This document shows positions 12,701-24,111 of a DNA stretch of 64,000 bases, in pieces. Below the pieces are notes generated by a model that did not search any database, was not told the origin of the DNA, and worked only from the letters and a program-made list of their open reading frames with translations. A program made the translations under genes and the position numbers. Each line of letters begins with the position of its first letter. The stretch's first letter is position 1. This DNA is from Armillaria gallica (lineage: Eukaryota > Basidiomycota > Agaricomycetes > Agaricales > Physalacriaceae): positions 62,001 to 126,000 of the forward strand of contig JBANDB010000018.1 in assembly GCA_037576215.1 (NCBI GenBank), written 5' to 3'.

Positions 12701-13031
12701 TCTTCCCGGGCCGAGATGATGCGCCGGCTACGGGCGACTCCGGGTGTTACCCAATCAGACCGGATCTTCGGAGCGGCCTCAAAAACTGAACACTCTCAGT
12801 GGGGCTTTTTCACTACCCTCATTGGGCAAAGTCTGTTCAACACTAATTTGTTGTTCAGAATCGCAGCGTGCGCACGTCGTTGTCGTCGTACACGCCAAGG
12901 GCAGTCCTTTCTTTGCCCTTCATTTTTCCACAGTGACGCTCTGACCGGCGTACTTTTTCCCCGTCGATCGCGGTATCCGTTTCCGACAATCTTGAAACGA
13001 ATTACACTCCTTACCACCTTCCACCACCACC
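9750..13031. other. Gene-poor stretch (3.3 kb)
   Basis: No convincing protein gene is visible on either strand. Open frames are short, lack plausible splice partners and show no recognisable motifs. It holds one hydrophobic 58-codon frame (10277-10453, listed separately), a perfect 7-bp inverted repeat with a 6-nt loop at 10104-10123, and, in the last 150 bp, the promoter and 5' leader of the Reg1-like gene. It may be long regulatory DNA or degraded mobile DNA; nothing seen decides this. Confidence 0.5.
10277..10453 (+). CDS. Possible small membrane protein ORF with a CaaX-like end
   Basis: An uninterrupted ATG-to-TAG frame of 58 codons. Residues 1 to about 31 are strongly hydrophobic and aromatic (MTWFGFLLYFLAFQFVFPVL), followed by a short acidic/proline tail that ends in CLIL, which formally fits a prenylation CaaX box. 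I do not recognise a family. Basidiomycete mating pheromone precursors are similarly short and end in CaaX, but they lack a hydrophobic N-terminus, and no STE3-type receptor lies nearby. A chance frame, or the last exon of an unseen gene, is at least as likely. Confidence 0.15.
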   Translation: MTWFGFLLYFLAFQFVFPVLTFLRLFHFLLIDEPIPWVPASDPFKFVSGDAETNCLIL

Positions 13032-16000
13032 ATGGCCAACTACCTCCCGGTTTTACTCGTTTCGGTGTCGACGAATGCGACGCCAGACGACTCTGCTCTA
13101 TCTACCCTGCCACGCGGGCAGGTTGACTACTTGAGCCACGACTGGCAAGAAGAGGACGTCTGGAAATCGTGGCGGAACATGACGAGACAAAAGAACGAAA
13201 TTGCAAATGGGATGCGTCTAGAGAATGCTAGCTGGAGAACTTGGTGGAAACAACGGAATAAACTCAAGACGGTGTCCCCAGAGACGCTCAACTGGTGCGG
13301 CAATCACCTTTTCTTTCTATTCCTGGACTCTAACAACGTATTCAATTCCTCCTTTTCCCTGCTCGGCAGGCTAAAGGACTCAGATGTTACCTGGCTCTAT
13401 GGACCTCTACATACTGCAGTAGAATGGGCCCCACCTCCACGCAAATCGACCGTCACTCCCAATGACCATCTCGATTTGTCCTCTCCCAAACATAAGCCTA
13501 TCTTGAAATACCGCAACCTTAGCGAGTTTCTTACTTCGGATCTACCCCACAGTCCGGCCTTGAGCCCCCCGGAAAGTGATAGCGAACAAAGTGCTAACCA
13601 ACAACACCGCCATTCGGAATCTCAAACGGACGTTTCTGTAAGCAATCAGTCACGGCCTCCATTGGGACACACCAAGTCCGACACCCACATCACTCGCTGG
13701 GGCCCGGATCGAGCATTCCGCAAGGATTCGCCACCAAGAGTGGACCCACCCGCAGCCAGCGCTGAAGATCGTACATCCGGCGCATTACGTTCATCAAGCC
13801 ATGCCTACAGCGGCACCGATCTTAATGGCTATTTCCAGGCACATCTACGGTCCAGCGACAATTCCCCGCTCTCTGGATCCGATGCAAACAACAGCGCCAA
13901 CACGAACAGCTCCTCACTTCAGACTAAGACTCAGCCAAAGAAGAAGCAGAAGCATATTACTTTCAACACCTTTGTCGAGCAATGTATAGCAATTGATAAG
14001 CCGAAGTCTACCCGAGCCGAGAAGGTCAAGAAGGGCAGCGTTTCGCTACCTACTGGAAGCCGCTCTGGCTGGGATGGCCGGACAGGAGCGAAGGGTGTTA
14101 ACTGGCAGATGAATTATGAAGACGATGAAGATGACGACGAGGAGGGTGACGAAGGAGGGTGAGTTGCTTGACGTTCATTCTGGTTCCGAGCTTACCCTCT
14201 TACTAGTTATGATGAGGATGTCGAAATTTCCTCCGCGTCTCCGCAGACGTCGTCTGATGAAGAGGGATCTTCGTCGCATTGGGAGAAACGGCAGTCTCAT
14301 TCGCCGTCTTATCCTTCACCACGCAATGATGATGATTACGCTGACAACGAGTGTGCTATCTGTACCGATTCGGAGTCAGAAACTGAACCGTCGCAGCCTC
14401 GAACGGCTTATTCCTATCCCCTCGTGAATCATGCTCAAGATGATTCAGATGACGAAGACGATGGTATAATCGAAATGCGACCCTCGAGGCACACTCAGGT
14501 CTCGACCACGTCTACACCTGCCAGCCAAAGGTCCCAATCAAAGGCGTCTAATGCGTCTTCATCGACCTCGACTTCATCTACGTCGACCTCGTCGTCGATA
14601 AATGCCGAGTCTTCGAATTCGACGACTCCAGAGTCAGGCGGTGAGCAACGCCGGAGGCGGGGTTCCAAGTCCGGGAGAAATGTCAAGACGGCGGTTAGGC
14701 GGCGTCACTCGTCTAGCGCGTCAGCAGCGACTCTCCGGCCCCAGGCACCTCCGTCATCCACCTCTTCGTCGTCCTCGTCGTCCTCATCGTCCTCATCCCT
14801 CATTGCAACCAATACCCTATCCCCTTATGCCTTAGCTTCAGGGTCAGGTCACGAACAAGCATCACAGAGCTTCCTTACGCACAATGTCAGTACGATCGCA
14901 CCTATTGCGCCGACAATGCTAAAGATTGGTGGCGGTGCTGATGACTGGAGTTGGGACGGTTTTGGCGTGCGCCACCATTTCTCCGGACATCATCGTACTG
15001 GTCATTCACAACATAACGAACTGTGGATGGAAGGCTTTGGTGACGAGGGTTGGAGTGACGAAGGGTACGGCAATGTCTACGACGGTCCCAAGAACGACTC
15101 GACGGCTTCGGGAGAACCAGTGGAATTGGTGTATGTTCCCAACCCTGCTTTGGGAAGAGGGTTTGGCGGAGTCTACGGACGCGATGACACCCTGGGCATT
15201 GACGAGAGTGAGAAGGAGGATGACAATGTTGTACCAACAGCGCGTCCGGCTGAGGACGGCGGTGAGACGACATATCACCATAAGGGGGCGTACTTTAGTG
15301 TGGCAGATGACCCCAGACAACAGCTGAAGGCGAAGAAACTGGAACGCAGAGCAGGAGGACCACCTTCGCCTGTGCGAGTAGTTGTGCGCACGCCACCTCA
15401 GGTCCAGGCTGATGCTGGGGGCAGTCCATATGATTATTTTGGCGGCATGGATATGAACCCTGGTGAAGATTACTTTGGGCGTCCTGGCGGAGCTGGTAGG
15501 AGGAGAGTAGTGAGAAGGGAGGATGACGCGGTCGAAGATGAGAGGAGAGAGAGTACCGATCCTTCGTCTCAGTCTTCGACTGGCGCGGTAAGCATTCCTA
15601 AGGTGTCAAGGCCTACATCTCCTCCTACAACGGCATCGCTACAACCACCGCCTACCCGCGGGCGAACTTCATCACCAACAGGGCCGTCGCCAGCTACATC
15701 CCCCTCATCGTCAGCAGCGGGTGCTCCTCCTCGTGGTAGATCTCTAACACGTTCACCATCATGGTCAAGTGGCGTTTCGGACCGCGAGCGATCAAGGTCA
15801 AAAAGTGTGAGCTCGACGTCACCGATAGGAAGCTTATCGCCTGATGGTAGCCATAACAGCATTAGTGCCGTAGCCGGCGGTTTATACGCTGGCGATCGGT
15901 CGGAGAGAGACAGGACGGGAAGAAGGAAAGAGAGTCGACGGCTAGGAAGCTCAAGTGGAAGCAGCGTGAGTCCTGATACGGGTTCGAAAACGCCGGAGCC

Positions 16001-16478
16001 AGAATCGCTCTCTTCTTCTATCAGCTCTTCAAGGACGGTTCGACCCTCACAAGGGTCGGCGGAAGACATTCCAGCGTCCTTGGTGTCCTCTCAGGCGGAG
16101 CACGATGCATCCTTCGCTATCACGGAAGAACCGAGATATCCTGTTGAGGACGCCGATGCACTACGTTCATTGCAGCACACGCCAACAAATTCGCCTTCTA
16201 GGAGTCTGAGAATATCACATCCCAGTTCCAACTCAACGCTGGTGAAGTCGTCCGCCCATGATACTGAATCTGATTCGAACTGCCCGACCCCGACACCGTC
16301 GTCTCCTTCTCACGGGTATCCGTCTTTGTCACAGCAGCGCGCAAGAATTGCGGGTCGTCGGGATGTGAGCGACTCTAGCTCTACTTTTCAGTCAAATAGG
16401 GCGATGCATGACAAGGATGATTCGATAATGGGTCGGATGGTCAATTCCGCAGGGTCGTATCTCGGCTTTTGGCATTGA
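13032..16478 (+). CDS. Reg1-like PP1 regulatory subunit (DUF1752 / AreA GATA-like domain)
   Basis: Three exons (13032-13294, 13370-14158, 14207-16478) encode 1,107 residues; the first intron is 75 nt, so it also reads through in frame. The ATG has a good context (caccATGg). Residues about 35-115 carry the fungal DUF1752 signature (LSHDWQEEDVWKSWRNMTRQ, ASWRTWWKQRNKL, and after the splice WLYGPLH). Near residue 285 the motif HITFNTFVEQCIAID matches the protein phosphatase 1 docking segment of yeast Reg1. In yeast, Reg1 directs PP1 (Glc7) to Snf1 and sustains glucose repression; the same role here is inferred from motifs. Most of the rest is disordered, acidic or Ser-rich, including a long serine run near 14750-14800 encoded by mixed TCN codons. 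Confidence 0.75.
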
Positions 16479-17563
16479 TATCGCTTTTTTACGCTTTTTA
16501 CTCGCATGCTTATTTGTTCTGCTGCTGGACTCTTCCATTTCTCTGTGACTTATTGTGTTACACTAATTCGTAATATTCATACCCGACAAGCTTGCATTAT
16601 TACCTATAATACCCACTACAATTGACCACCCATCCTCTCACGACCGCATCTCTTTCATCCTTTGTATCACATATACTGTGTCTTTTTGTCACTTCTGCAC
16701 TTGTCTTTGTGGATGAATGTATGCTGTTAAGTACATAGCATGTAATATTAAGTTAAATAGTTGGCATAATCCATTTGCTTCTGGAAAGCATCCCGAATTA
16801 CTTTTTTGCAATTCGGAAGTGTCAGACGAACCTCTCTTCCTAACTTCGTGACAGTGATGAAGTAAAATTTCGCACGTTCGAGATCCTGCTTTCCCTTGCT
16901 GCTTCTTTCTTTTATGGCTCGTTTGCTTTATCACGACCGACTTGGCCTTAACGGTGTCTTCAATGTACCGACGGACGAGTTCTATCAACCAGCTGACGCG
17001 TCATCGATCATCGATCATCCCTGGTGGCACGCCATTTTTTCGGTAGCCTGAGCCAGGCAAGATCAACGCCGTCTTCACCGCTACTACAAACATGATTGGT
17101 GCCCATTGTCGAGCCCTTCTCTTCTCTTTTGGAGTCTTTCTAGCTTGAAAGGTTCGCCTCTGTGGAGCGTTACGGCTTAGTATTTCAAGCCCGACGGCGT
17201 TTCTTCGCACAAGTACTTGGTTGGACTAATGATTGATCGACTAGTCTCCACCAAGTCTCCGCTTGCTTGGCTTGGTTTCAGAAAGGGATTCCTACCTTTG
17301 TGCTTTTGTTGTAGGATCCTGTCGGAACATCGCGGAGCGATCCATAAACGTGAATAAAAAAACCGGAATTCTTTACCAAACACTGATAGGCCTCCTTCCC
17401 TGCAAGCGTTTAATTGGTACGGTGTTACTGTTATGGTAGTTCGCCTCGATACTGATATCTAAGCGCCTGTGGGCGTGTATTGAATCAACATCGGCAAACA
17501 GAGTAACTTTTCCTCGCGTTGTCCTCGCGTCTTTCAAGATACTTACCACCAGTCCCCGCTGCG
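16479..17563. other. Intergenic region between the Reg1-like gene and the first BTB gene
   Basis: About 1.1 kb. The first 200 bp is the likely 3' UTR of the Reg1-like gene, and the last 100 bp (TC-rich) the leader of the BTB gene. Minus-strand frames at 16689-17594 are short, basic, unrecognisable and not joined by convincing splice sites. I see no gene here. Confidence 0.5.
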
Positions 17564-18534
17564 ATGGACTCTCGTGCCGAGAAGACAAATCCAACCGACA
17601 CCGCTACCACTATCACATCATTCCCGTTCAACGACATGGGTGCAGATCTCATCCTGCGTTCCTCTGAAGGGGTTAACTTCTATGTTCACAAACTCCTCTT
17701 ATCTCTTGCATCGCCCGTTTTCAGAGACATGTTCGACATTGGTCAAGCACCGCAGACATTCCAAGGCGGTATCCCTGTCGTACAGATGTCAGAGGATAGC
17801 AATGTCCTCCATAAACTCCTGGTCTGGTGTGATCCCAGATCTGTACCCCTTCCTGAACAATTCACCATTGACGACATCTCTCGTGTTCTCTCTCTGACGG
17901 ACAAATTTATGATGGAGGGCGTAGCAAGCCGTGTAGCGATGCTACTCTCCGAATACGTCGAGAAGCAACCAGCACATGTGTACGCGTTGGCGTATCGAGC
18001 GCGTGGGTCTTGGGGCGCTAAACTCATGCGCGCCGCAGCATGGCAGACTCTGAAATCCGATTTCCTCATCATACTCGAGTCTTCGATGATATCTCCGGAA
18101 AAGCATTGATGCGTCTATATGAATATCGAATTGACTGTGTTATAGCCACCCAATCGCTGATTTCGAACGTAGAATGGATACGATCGGTAAACAAACCTTG
18201 GCAACATACTACGTACAAAGCGTGCAGCTGCGTCGGCTTACAGTGCACAGATCGCATGACGTATGTTGCCAGGTGGCTTGTTGAATATCTCAGGCGCGCG
18301 GGCGACTCTTTGAAGGAGAAGCCATGTCGTGAGGCCATATTTCATGACTTGGGCCGCAACGACATCGAAGTCGGGGGCAAGCAGGTTGCGCCTATGCCCC
18401 ATGTGACCAAGGTGGAATGTCCTGCCCGCGACCTGAATGACAGCACAACCAGGACCTCATTTTCCATATTCCAGCAAGAGTTCGCAGATAAGATTGACAG
18501 GTTGACGAGACAGGTACGATTGACACTCAAGTAA
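17564..18534 (+). pseudogene. BTB/POZ domain gene with a frameshift
   Basis: The N-terminal BTB half (DLILRSSEGVNFYVHKLLLS, then SPVFRDMF) is intact from the ATG at 17564 to about 18060, ending AAWQTLKS. Homology to the paralogue at 20657 then continues in another frame, starting near 18043 and running to 18534 (CVIATQSLI, later RLTRQVR). Aligned with the paralogue, which has AAATCGGGCAAGCTGCGTTT, about 10 nt are missing near 18058, shifting the frame by one. Left as is, translation ends after about 181 residues, just past the BTB domain and without the helical C-terminal half. BTB domains dimerise and can recruit Cullin-3; such genes are expanded in agaricomycetes. No splice pair explains the shift. 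A truncated working protein cannot be excluded. Confidence 0.7.
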
Positions 18535-18637
18535 ACTCTGAACGAGCATTGACTTTTTCAAGGTCAAATTGATCATTGATTAGATCGAAAGAAATTTTGC
18601 GAGCTCATAGCGAGTAGTCTCTCATAGACAGACGACG

Positions 18638-18675
18638 ATACAGACCTTTTGATCGGAGGGAGGGACGGTCTGTAT
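18638..18675. repeat. Perfect 9-bp inverted repeat downstream of the first BTB gene
   Basis: ATACAGACC at 18638-18646 is mirrored by GGTCTGTAT at 18667-18675 with a 20-nt loop, about 100 bp after the BTB stop. It could be a transcript-end hairpin or a small element trace. Confidence 0.35.
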
Positions 18676-18845
18676 GGGTAGATCAATATATCCGTTATCC
18701 GTTATCCGTTGTCCTCAGGTATGCATACAGAATGCACCATTGAGCATTTTTAACTCCTTATTCTTCTACACTGGTGTCCCATCGCCCAACCCACAAACTA
18801 CCCACCCGATTAGTATTCATAGAGAGAAGATGTCAACAAGTTCGC

Positions 18846-20199
18846 TCACTCAAATATTGCCATGATCGTCCATTTCCTGTTATCCGCCTCAGGGAAAACA
18901 AGTGAACGAGGACCGTAGAATACCTGGCACGCAAGATCGTAAGCTGAAGTGTAAGAGAGTAAAAAATACTAGCGCTACCTCATCGTCAACCTCATCACCT
19001 TTCCTCGGCAAACAATGCAAGAACCGCCACCCAGGCTTGGCTCCGCCCTCCTCACACATCGCCTCAGTCACTTGATAGCCTGTAAAGTCCTTCAGACGCT
19101 GTGCCTTGGTAGATTCTTGGCCCATAGAAATCCTTCAAATGTGTCAGCTACGAATTAGGCGAGAAATTGTGAAAAAGAAGCGTACCAGGTGTCAGTAATA
19201 ACGACATCTGCACCTTTCACTGCATCCTTCGGGTCCTCGAACCATAATATGTTGCCAAAGCCATGCTCGCTTTCTTGATTCGTTATCTGTCCAAATGTCG
19301 AGCCTTCCAACCGAATTCCAAGTTCCCTGACCTTTGACACCACAGGCTCGGGTGCGCCGTACCCCACAGGACTGGCGACACGCATATTATGGCCCAACCT
19401 TGGGAACGTGACAAGCATATCGTGCAAGACATTCGCCGAGTCGCCGACATAAGTGATGGTCAAAGAAGGGAGTTCCGGTAAGGGACCACCTTGCTTTTTA
19501 ACCTTTTTGCTCTTGCTGAATTTAGTTTTCTTGTCGGATTCAGCCGACGGTTCCGGTTCCGGTTCCTTCTCTTTTGGTTCAGAAGGTGGGTCAGGCGCAG
19601 TTATGGGCTTTGCTGCGAGGGAATCTGGAGTGAAAAGGTGGGCGTGTTCGTGGAGTGTTAACAGGTCGGCCAATATTTGGGTAGGATGCCATAGATCAGA
19701 GAGCGCGTTGATAACAGGAACCGGGGAGTATTTTGCGAGTTCCTAGGGATAAAATGATGAAAACGAAGAAGAGCAAATTTAAGACACTGTGATTAACCTC
19801 GACTTCGTGGTGTCCACCAACGCGTGCGAAAATGCCCTGGCACATTCCTCCGATAACTCTCGCAGTGTCCCTTACACTTTCTCCTCCGCCTTCTCCCTTA
19901 GTCCAGCTGATTTGGATATCATCTTTCCCCAAGAATAACGCCTTCCCACCTAGCACAGTCGCGCTTGTCTCAGCCGCAATCCGCGTTCGCGTACTCCGTT
20001 TTGAGAACATCAACGCCACAGTCTTGCTGAAGAGGCTCTGGCTTGGTAGACGGAGGTTCCGAGAAGCATTGTTTTTTCCTTTCTCATGAGGTGCTAACCA
20101 AGGAAGAGCAAGGTGTTTCTGATAGTGCGCATGGGAGATGAGACGACGAATTTGTGACACGGAGAGGTCAGCAAGCGTTAATAGATGTGGTGGAGGCAT
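18846..20199 (-). CDS. Ornithine carbamoyltransferase
   Basis: Four exons (20199-19798, 19742-19186, 19132-18979, 18923-18846). By family it makes citrulline from ornithine and carbamoyl phosphate in arginine synthesis (ARG3/argF). The carbamoyl phosphate loop reads SKRSTRTR near residue 70; the catalytic [10 protein letters not shown] lies near the C-terminus, after NVLHDMLVT and ADVVITDTW. Two oddities: a roughly 45-residue Pro/Glu/Lys-rich insert between [12 protein letters not shown] and [11 protein letters not shown] that bacterial and yeast enzymes lack, and no mitochondrial presequence (the protein starts [20 protein letters not shown], with an in-frame stop 9 nt upstream). It may be cytosolic as in yeast, or an upstream coding exon is missed. 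It lies between two BTB paralogues and is divergent from the second. Confidence 0.93.
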
Positions 20200-20656
20200 T
20201 GCAACTCAACGGTGCACAGGATTTCCTGCACAACGGTGTTGACGTTTTCGTTGGTTGTCTGGTATGAGTCAAGGCAAGTAATGGGGAAATTTTTGACATT
20301 ATCGGCACTCGGCCCGACTTTGCCTTTCGTTGTGGCTGTGCTTAGAAGTTTACACCTACTTTTTACTGAAGACGCGCCGCTGTGCCAGAGCTACCTTGAG
20401 GCAATGAGGGAGCTCATTATTCTGTATATGCGCTTTAGATGCCTGCTTATCTCCTAGGTTTTCATTGCGATATCTGAGTCCTACGCGTACGAATACTAGT
20501 CGTCGGACTACGGAGGCTAAACCGAGAATTCCTAGGAAAGCCTCATGGTTGAACAAAGGGCATTCGTGTTCTGCCTTCCGGTAGTGCCAGCTCAGTCAAC
20601 CGCAGAACGAGATACTTGTCATTACTCATCGCTCTCCTCCTTCGGCCTTTTGCATC

Positions 20657-21655
20657 ATGACCACTACGGAAGCCACCATCACCAATGCCGATCCTCCTTT
20701 CAATGACCCAAACAACTCAGATCTCATCCTGCGATCCTCCGATAACGTTGATTTCTACGTTTACAAATCCAACCTTGCTGGCGCATCTCCAGTCTTTCGA
20801 GATATGTTTGAAGTTGGGCAAGGAATGCAGATCCTTCACGATACTACGCCTGTTGTTCGATTGAGCGAAGATGGCAACAGGCTTTACAAGTTTCTGATGT
20901 GGTGTGACCTCAGCTTGGACCCTGTTCAGAACCCATTGACTATCGACGACATCGCCCTCATTCTCTCCATAACCGATAAGTACATGATGAACGGCGTTGC
21001 CAGTCATGTCGGCGTACTTCTACATCGATATATTGAAAAAGAGCCGCTAATGGTATATGCCTTAGCCTATCATGCACGCAATTCATGGGGAGAGGAAGCT
21101 ATGCGCGCTGCTGCGTGGCAAATGCTTAAATCGGGCAAGCTGCGTTTCACGCCATCCACGTTGAAGGCCCTTAAAGACCTTCCCGCTACAGCGCTGTCAC
21201 ATCTGATCAAATACCAGGAAGTGTGTGGTGCAGCCGCTCAATCTTTGATTGCAGATATGACCTGGTCCAAGGGTCATTTTCCAACTCCATGGGCGCACAA
21301 GTCGGCGAAGGTCAATTGCAAGTGTCTATTTGGTTTTTATCGTGACAATTGGGTCTACATTTGTCCATGGTGGTTACGTCTTATGAAGCGCATAGGAGAT
21401 GCACTTTTGGAATCACCTTGTGTCGAAACTTTACTCAATTGTACCAGCAAAGATGCTGCTAAAGTCTCTGGAGTAAATCTTACTGATGCGATATCCTGCA
21501 ACGTATGCAATATTGGTACGGATACAAGTGCGGTGAGCGAGGGAATGCAGAATTTCCAGGCAGAACTTGGGGGGATGGTCGAACAAGTTACCAGACAGGT
21601 TCGTGCTATGACTTGGTCTCCCGGATCATCGAGTACTCAACTTCTCAATATTTAG
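20657..21655 (+). CDS. BTB/POZ domain protein
   Basis: A single uninterrupted frame of 332 residues. Residues about 10-115 form a BTB fold: SDLILRSSDNVDFYVYKSNL, then SPVFRDMFEVGQ and later FLMWCDL. The remainder is helical with several cysteines (CKCLF, ISCNVCNIG) and ends near VEQVTRQVRAM. It is about 40-50% identical by eye to the frameshifted copy at 17564, so the two are a local duplicate pair separated by the ornithine carbamoyltransferase gene. The specific role is unknown; oligomerisation or adaptor function is assumed from the BTB fold alone. Confidence 0.85.
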   Translation: MTTTEATITNADPPFNDPNNSDLILRSSDNVDFYVYKSNLAGASPVFRDMFEVGQGMQILHDTTPVVRLSEDGNRLYKFLMWCDLSLDPVQNPLTIDDIALILSITDKYMMNGVASHVGVLLHRYIEKEPLMVYALAYHARNSWGEEAMRAAAWQMLKSGKLRFTPSTLKALKDLPATALSHLIKYQEVCGAAAQSLIADMTWSKGHFPTPWAHKSAKVNCKCLFGFYRDNWVYICPWWLRLMKRIGDALLESPCVETLLNCTSKDAAKVSGVNLTDAISCNVCNIGTDTSAVSEGMQNFQAELGGMVEQVTRQVRAMTWSPGSSSTQLLNI

Positions 21656-21796
21656 GTTTCCTTGGACATTGATCCGTAGGAGCGTATAGTGGGGAAAAAC
21701 AAGGAACGACAATTCCGGCGGAAATTTGTTGCAGCGCTGCAGTGTAGAATTTCGTTGTCACTATCTGACTCATTGTTATAACAATTGCACGACTGC

Positions 21797-21872
21797 TCTG
21801 AGGTTCAACAATCTACCTGAGATCTATCTACCTGAGGCCTATTTGAGGCTGCAATGATCTTCAAATGATCTC
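21797..21872 (+). repeat. Diverged short direct repeat, copy A
   Basis: This stretch aligns by eye with copy B at 25068-25134. The shared core is GGCTGCRATGATCTTCARAT followed by GAT, preceded by a TGARGTTCAMCAA block and a CTGAGAT-(C)-TATCTA block. Copy A has about 11 extra bases in the middle. Both copies have the same orientation. Confidence 0.45.
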
Positions 21873-22108
21873 TTCTAGTTAATCGTGAGCTTGCCTCCCA
21901 TTCAAGACGACGGGTACAGGTCTACTTGCATGCAGCTGTTGATAGCAGAAAACCACGTCTTGTTACGTATAGACATTCCTAGATGTGAGACAGGATGGCA
22001 TAAATTGAGATAAGGATACAGTTACACAAAGGTGAAAACGAAGAGGGGAAAGAATGCAAAGAACATAGGACTCGGATCCTGCCACTCCAATGTGATGGCC
22101 CTCAAATG

Positions 22109-23600
22109 CTAGATTGCTTCATCCTCAAACGGGTGGCAGAGATATTCCCGGGAATGTGGATGCTCGTACACCAGCAAGAATATTGTCTGGCGCTCCCGTT
22201 TGAAGTGATCTTTGTGATGATCACAGAATGAGTCTAAGATGTACCCAGAGATGAAGACTATGGCAGGAGCAAATGGATACTGGTAGCGAGGGACGAGAAG
22301 GAAGAGCTGTTGGGAATCTGTCTCATCAAGAGATGCTGACAGAGGATACTGGTTTTTTTGGAGACAAGCCACCGTACTGTTCCAATCCAATCGTCTTACT
22401 ATGGTGGCGATCGTAAGGTTGTGCCTAACGTATGCACCGGTGTCTTGATTATAACATGCCCGAGCGGAAGGACCGAACCTATCATACCATCTGGAAGTGT
22501 CGTTCTCGGTCGGTACCTCTGGCCGTCGTAGTAGGTGCCGACTAAGGACATTTCACGTTAAAAAAACTTCAACCCAGCATTGTAGTACACTTACCACAGC
22601 ATTAACTCTTTCCACGAGAAGGGAAGCATATAATATGTTTCGCTGCCTATCTTTTTGTTCATATAGTTTAAGTAACGATGTTGTGATGAGCAAGTGTTGA
22701 CAATAAAGAATGGGCTCCCAGATGATGAGAAAATGTTCGCCTGTCCCTCGGGCGAAGAAATGCCATCTTCGACCAAGGCCCAGGTGCCTTTTGGGATAAA
22801 TCTGCGTAGGGAACCCGAAGAAAGCGAGTGCATTATGATGTAGACGCCGGATGAGTCGAAAAAGTGGAAGCTATTAGTCTGACCGATTTGGAGGGCCGTA
22901 GGAAGGCCGCTGATAAGCCGCAGGATCAACAAATAGTAAATGAATAGTGTTTTCCTATCAACGGTAAGTGAACGTCGTGAAACAAAGCCAATGTTTGTGA
23001 CCTCTCACCTATCCCTGGATGCCCAGTAACGACAAACGCTCTGCCAGCTAATCCGTCGGCAAACCCTGCGAGTTCATGGTTGACCATGGCATGACAGTGT
23101 TCACTGACAGGCGTAGATAGGCTATCTCGTACTACTTGTCGATCTCCCGTAACCAAATTGAACTGCCCACCCATGGCGCATTCCACCTCCTCTTCCACAT
23201 CTTCAAAGACGGTTGAAATGCCTCCTCTTCGGAGCCAAGCGTTGATGTATATCATGCACTTGCGGTACTCTGGCCGAACGAAAATGCCGGAAACTGGCAG
23301 TTCATCAAAAACAGAATGATCGTGGACGTCGATAGCACGAAAAGTGGTAGGGATGGGGATACGGTCTTCGGTTGTTGTTCCATCTCTGGTCACTGGGACC
23401 ATCTTGCACCAGGTGTCTAGAGGTCCTTTCTTCCATAGCTTTTGCCAAAGTTCAGATTCGGCACCGAAGGTTTGAAGCTCAACATAACTCGGAGCATATT
23501 CTAGAAGATGACGATCGATCTCACGATTCCAGAGGATGCTATCACTATCGTGGTAGGGAGTTGACATGGGCGTAGTTCTGCATGGTTGCTTGTCTGACAA
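22109..23600 (-). CDS. P-loop NTPase-like protein of an agaricomycete-expanded type (frame broken at Walker A)
   Basis: Exons 23600-23009, 22954-22595 and 22541-22109, about 460 residues. The N-terminal 200 residues are a fungal-specific region (SELWQKLWKKGP, later VEEEVECAMGGQFNLV). A Walker A motif VVTGHPGIGK spans the first splice junction, and the downstream frame continues TLFIYYLLILRL and FHFFDSSGVYIIMHS. The architecture resembles the large Crinkler/RHS-like P-loop families of mushrooms, but that assignment is tentative. Just after the Walker A lysine the frame is off by one: the T4 run at 22950-22953 would need a fifth base to read GKT. It is either a homopolymer error or a real inactivating deletion. 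The gene sits between the two diverged repeat copies, next to a helicase relic. Confidence 0.5.
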
Positions 23601-24111
23601 GCCGCAACTTCCGCCGTGATTGTCTCACTGAGGCCCGGGGCGGCAGCACGGCCCGAAGCCATTTTTAGCTGTCAAGTCATAACATTGCATGAGTTCTAAG
23701 CCCCTTTCGCTTTGGCTCTGTTTATGTTTGTTGTGGGTATTTTTGGGCGTGCCGTCGCGAAGGGGCTTGCCGCAAAGTGACGCGATCGAAGGGGTCGTTG
23801 TCGAGCTACCACCACCTTCCCTTGCCCGTTTTCCCTTCCGCTCTGAGTGCACGAACTCTTTATTTCACCTTTGCCCATAATATTACACACTCCTTTTACT
23901 CCACTCTCGGGTGATTATTGAGATAACACGCGATTCAGTTGGATGAAATTCCCAAAAAATCACTGTTTGCTAGCCAGGCTCTGATTTCCTTCAACGCGTG
24001 GTGGGTCCTCAATTTTCACTTGAAAAATGGTGTTTGGACCTTATTGAACATTTCTAGGTCTAACTTTTGTCATTTCTTTACTTCGTTTGAGCTCAGCAAC
24101 GCGTCGCGTCG
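23601..24111. other. Spacer between the P-loop gene and the helicase relic
   Basis: About 510 bp without a supported gene. It contains the divergent 5' region of the P-loop gene. Short open frames on both strands have no family features. Confidence 0.4.

Noticed and set aside
15569..16069. 166-codon minus-strand frame inside the Reg1-like gene
   Set aside because: It is an antisense shadow of Ser/Pro-rich coding DNA; the plus-strand frame carries the family motifs.
16689..17383. Basic minus-strand frames between the Reg1-like and BTB genes
   Set aside because: They are short, overlapping and unrecognised, and cannot be joined by convincing splice sites.
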